Shown here piece by piece: positions 38,865 to 39,605 of a stretch of 39,605 nt of DNA. The DNA is taken from positions 1 through 39,605 of the forward strand of contig JAFGIA010000105.1 in NCBI GenBank assembly GCA_016929795.1, given 5' to 3'. The notes under the pieces are model-generated. The model was given only the letters and a program-made list of their open reading frames with translations, did no database searches and was not told the DNA's origin. Origin of the DNA: Anaerolineae bacterium. GTDB lineage: Bacteria > Chloroflexota > Anaerolineae > JAAYZQ01. Every line of letters begins with the position of its first letter. The first letter of the stretch is position 1. Position numbers and translations under genes: made by a program.

Positions 38865-39329
38865 ATGGCGACTGACGAACAGAAGCAAGCAAACTTGATG
38901 CGGTTGGCGGGGCTTACAAGCATGTCGATGGCGTTGGGGATCTGGGACATGGTCGGCGATGGTGCTCTGGCCCTGTGCCCGGCCATGGGCGATCAGTTGC
39001 TCGGGCTCATGGAGCACGAGATGGGACTGGAGATCGCCGGCGAGAACCCATCGGATGTGATCGCCGAAATTGCGCGATTATTGGTTGACGAGTTCGGGAT
39101 CGCCCAACACGTCGACCAGGAGTTGTTCGAAGGCGGGGGGACGATGACGGTGCGAGGCTGCCTGGCAGGGCCAATATGCGCCAGTCTCATTCAGAATGGT
39201 GCCGAGCCGTTCACCTGCTCTTTCCGCAACGCCGGGTATGCGGCCTTGACGCGGGCGGGCATCAAGGTACGGCCCCAGGTAACCTTCAATCAACCTGACG
39301 GCTGCAAAGTCACATTTCGTGCGAGATAG
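38865..39329 (+). CDS. Conserved-looking hypothetical protein, last gene of the MglA/roadblock operon
   Basis: A 154-aa protein of unrecognised family. The N-terminal half is hydrophobic-helical but has no clear membrane helix (LAGLTSMSMALGIWDMVGDG). The C-terminal half has Cys99, Cys105, Cys118 and Cys147 in RGCLAGPICASLIQNGAEPF and CSFRNAGYAALTRAGIKVRP. The alpha/beta pattern with late Cys residues faintly recalls V4R/hydrocarbon-binding domains, but I would not assign it. ATG 38865 has GAGGAG at 10 nt. It follows the roadblock gene by 67 nt without a terminator and precedes a hairpin, so it is probably the last gene of the operon. A ligand- or metal-binding input role is possible. Confidence 0.8.
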   Translation: MATDEQKQANLMRLAGLTSMSMALGIWDMVGDGALALCPAMGDQLLGLMEHEMGLEIAGENPSDVIAEIARLLVDEFGIAQHVDQELFEGGGTMTVRGCLAGPICASLIQNGAEPFTCSFRNAGYAALTRAGIKVRPQVTFNQPDGCKVTFRAR

Positions 39330-39350
39330 TGGCCAATGGCGAAATAACAC

Positions 39351-39410
39351 GGGAGAGGGGAGTGAGGATGGTACGATCTGCTTTCTCGCGGGTCCCCACT
39401 CCCTCTCTCC
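39351..39410. terminator. Hairpin ending the MglA/roadblock operon
   Basis: GGGAGAGGGGAGTGAGG (39351-39367) pairs, with few mismatches, with CCCCACTCCCTCTCTCC (39394-39410) around a loop of about 26 nt. It is placed about 20 nt after the stop of the last operon gene. Only a short TTT follows. Confidence 0.5.
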
Positions 39411-39431
39411 GGTTTAGCAGGCCGGTGGGCC

Positions 39432-39605
39432 ATGAAAGAGCCGATCCTTTTTCGCCGCAACGATGCCCTGCCCCACGATCAGGCCCTCTACTGGAAGGAC
39501 CTGCTCTACCGTATCGTAAAGGTGGGCACAGAGGTCGAGTTTGCGCTGCCCAAGGGGGTGCTTAAGAATGACCTGATGCCCGAGCTACAAGCGGCGCTCC
39601 AGCCC
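39432..39605 (+). CDS. Partial gene, unrecognised, runs off the window
   Basis: An open frame begins at ATG 39432 and continues through the last base (58 codons): MKEPILFRRNDALPHDQALY, then WKDLLYRIVKVGTEVEFALP and KGVLKNDLMPELQAALQP. The amino-acid composition looks like real protein, with no stop and a sensible acidic/hydrophobic mix. The segment VGTEVEFALP faintly recalls the GxExEF strand of amidoligase-type proteins, but 58 residues do not allow an assignment. No clear ribosome site precedes the ATG, so the true start could differ. Confidence 0.55.
   Translation, partial: MKEPILFRRNDALPHDQALYWKDLLYRIVKVGTEVEFALPKGVLKNDLMPELQAALQP

Noticed and set aside
39329..39565. 78-codon frame at the end of the window
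   Set aside because: It spans the terminator hairpin and overlaps, in another frame, the more protein-like frame that starts at 39432 and stays open to the edge.

Overview
The window reads as GC-rich bacterial chromosome, most likely Chloroflexota (Anaerolineae or Caldilineae grade). This is an inference from gene content. The clues are a 7TM-sensor hybrid kinase, a giant BTAD/NB-ARC/TPR regulator, a gingipain-like C25 protease ending in an LYLPIV tail, MglA with several roadblock proteins, heptanucleotide repeats, and no sign of outer-membrane genes. Promoters are easy to read: TTGNNN-17-TATAAT-type boxes precede most transcription units, often with an extended -10 (TGn). I see no rRNA, tRNA, CRISPR, IS element, prophage or origin.

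Layout. 104-1264 (-) is a short GH3-like acyl-adenylating enzyme. 1587-5465 (+) is a 7TM/PAS/GAF hybrid histidine kinase, separated by a 96-nt palindrome from a convergent rhomboid protease (5609-6286, -). 6529-10650 (+) is a large secreted C25 protease. 10742-12288 holds a ChbG/YdjC deacetylase and an overlapping methyltransferase. A strong promoter at 12285-12313 starts an operon of a nitrilase-fold protein lacking its catalytic Cys, a tautomerase-PIN fusion and a Nudix hydrolase (12400-14573). On the minus strand, 14603-18411 encodes a sugar-binding lipoprotein followed by a transmembrane hybrid kinase, an arrangement like LuxP/LuxQ. 18598-22034 is mtnA, a REC-PP2C phosphatase and a pentapeptide-repeat protein, tightly coupled. 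22119-25553 is a BTAD/NB-ARC/TPR regulator that appears to have a leaderless mRNA. 25748-27268 is a secreted protein with a duplicated domain, 27400-28617 a membrane-anchored TolB-like propeller, 28632-29174 a zinc-ribbon membrane protein, and 29196-30557 a candidate nucleotidyltransferase of unrecognised family.

The right-hand third is signalling. It holds a soluble GAF histidine kinase (30617-31984, -), a divergent GAF-PAS kinase with an OmpR-type regulator (32332-34816), and a six-gene operon (34932-39329). That operon encodes a REC-roadblock protein, an MglA-type Ras-like GTPase, a TPR/zinc-ribbon/roadblock protein, a DUF4388-roadblock protein, a stand-alone roadblock protein and a small Cys-containing protein. 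One gene of this operon has a strong internal Shine-Dalgarno and ATG that would release a free roadblock subunit the same size as the next gene's product. A further gene begins at 39432 and runs off the window.

Taken together, the window holds many sensory inputs (four histidine kinases, a binding protein, several REC domains) and several unusual output modules. The best candidate for a little-described system is the phospho-relay/MglA/multi-roadblock operon. The Cys-less nitrilase with the tautomerase-PIN fusion, and the candidate nucleotidyltransferase beside a membrane zinc-ribbon protein, come next.
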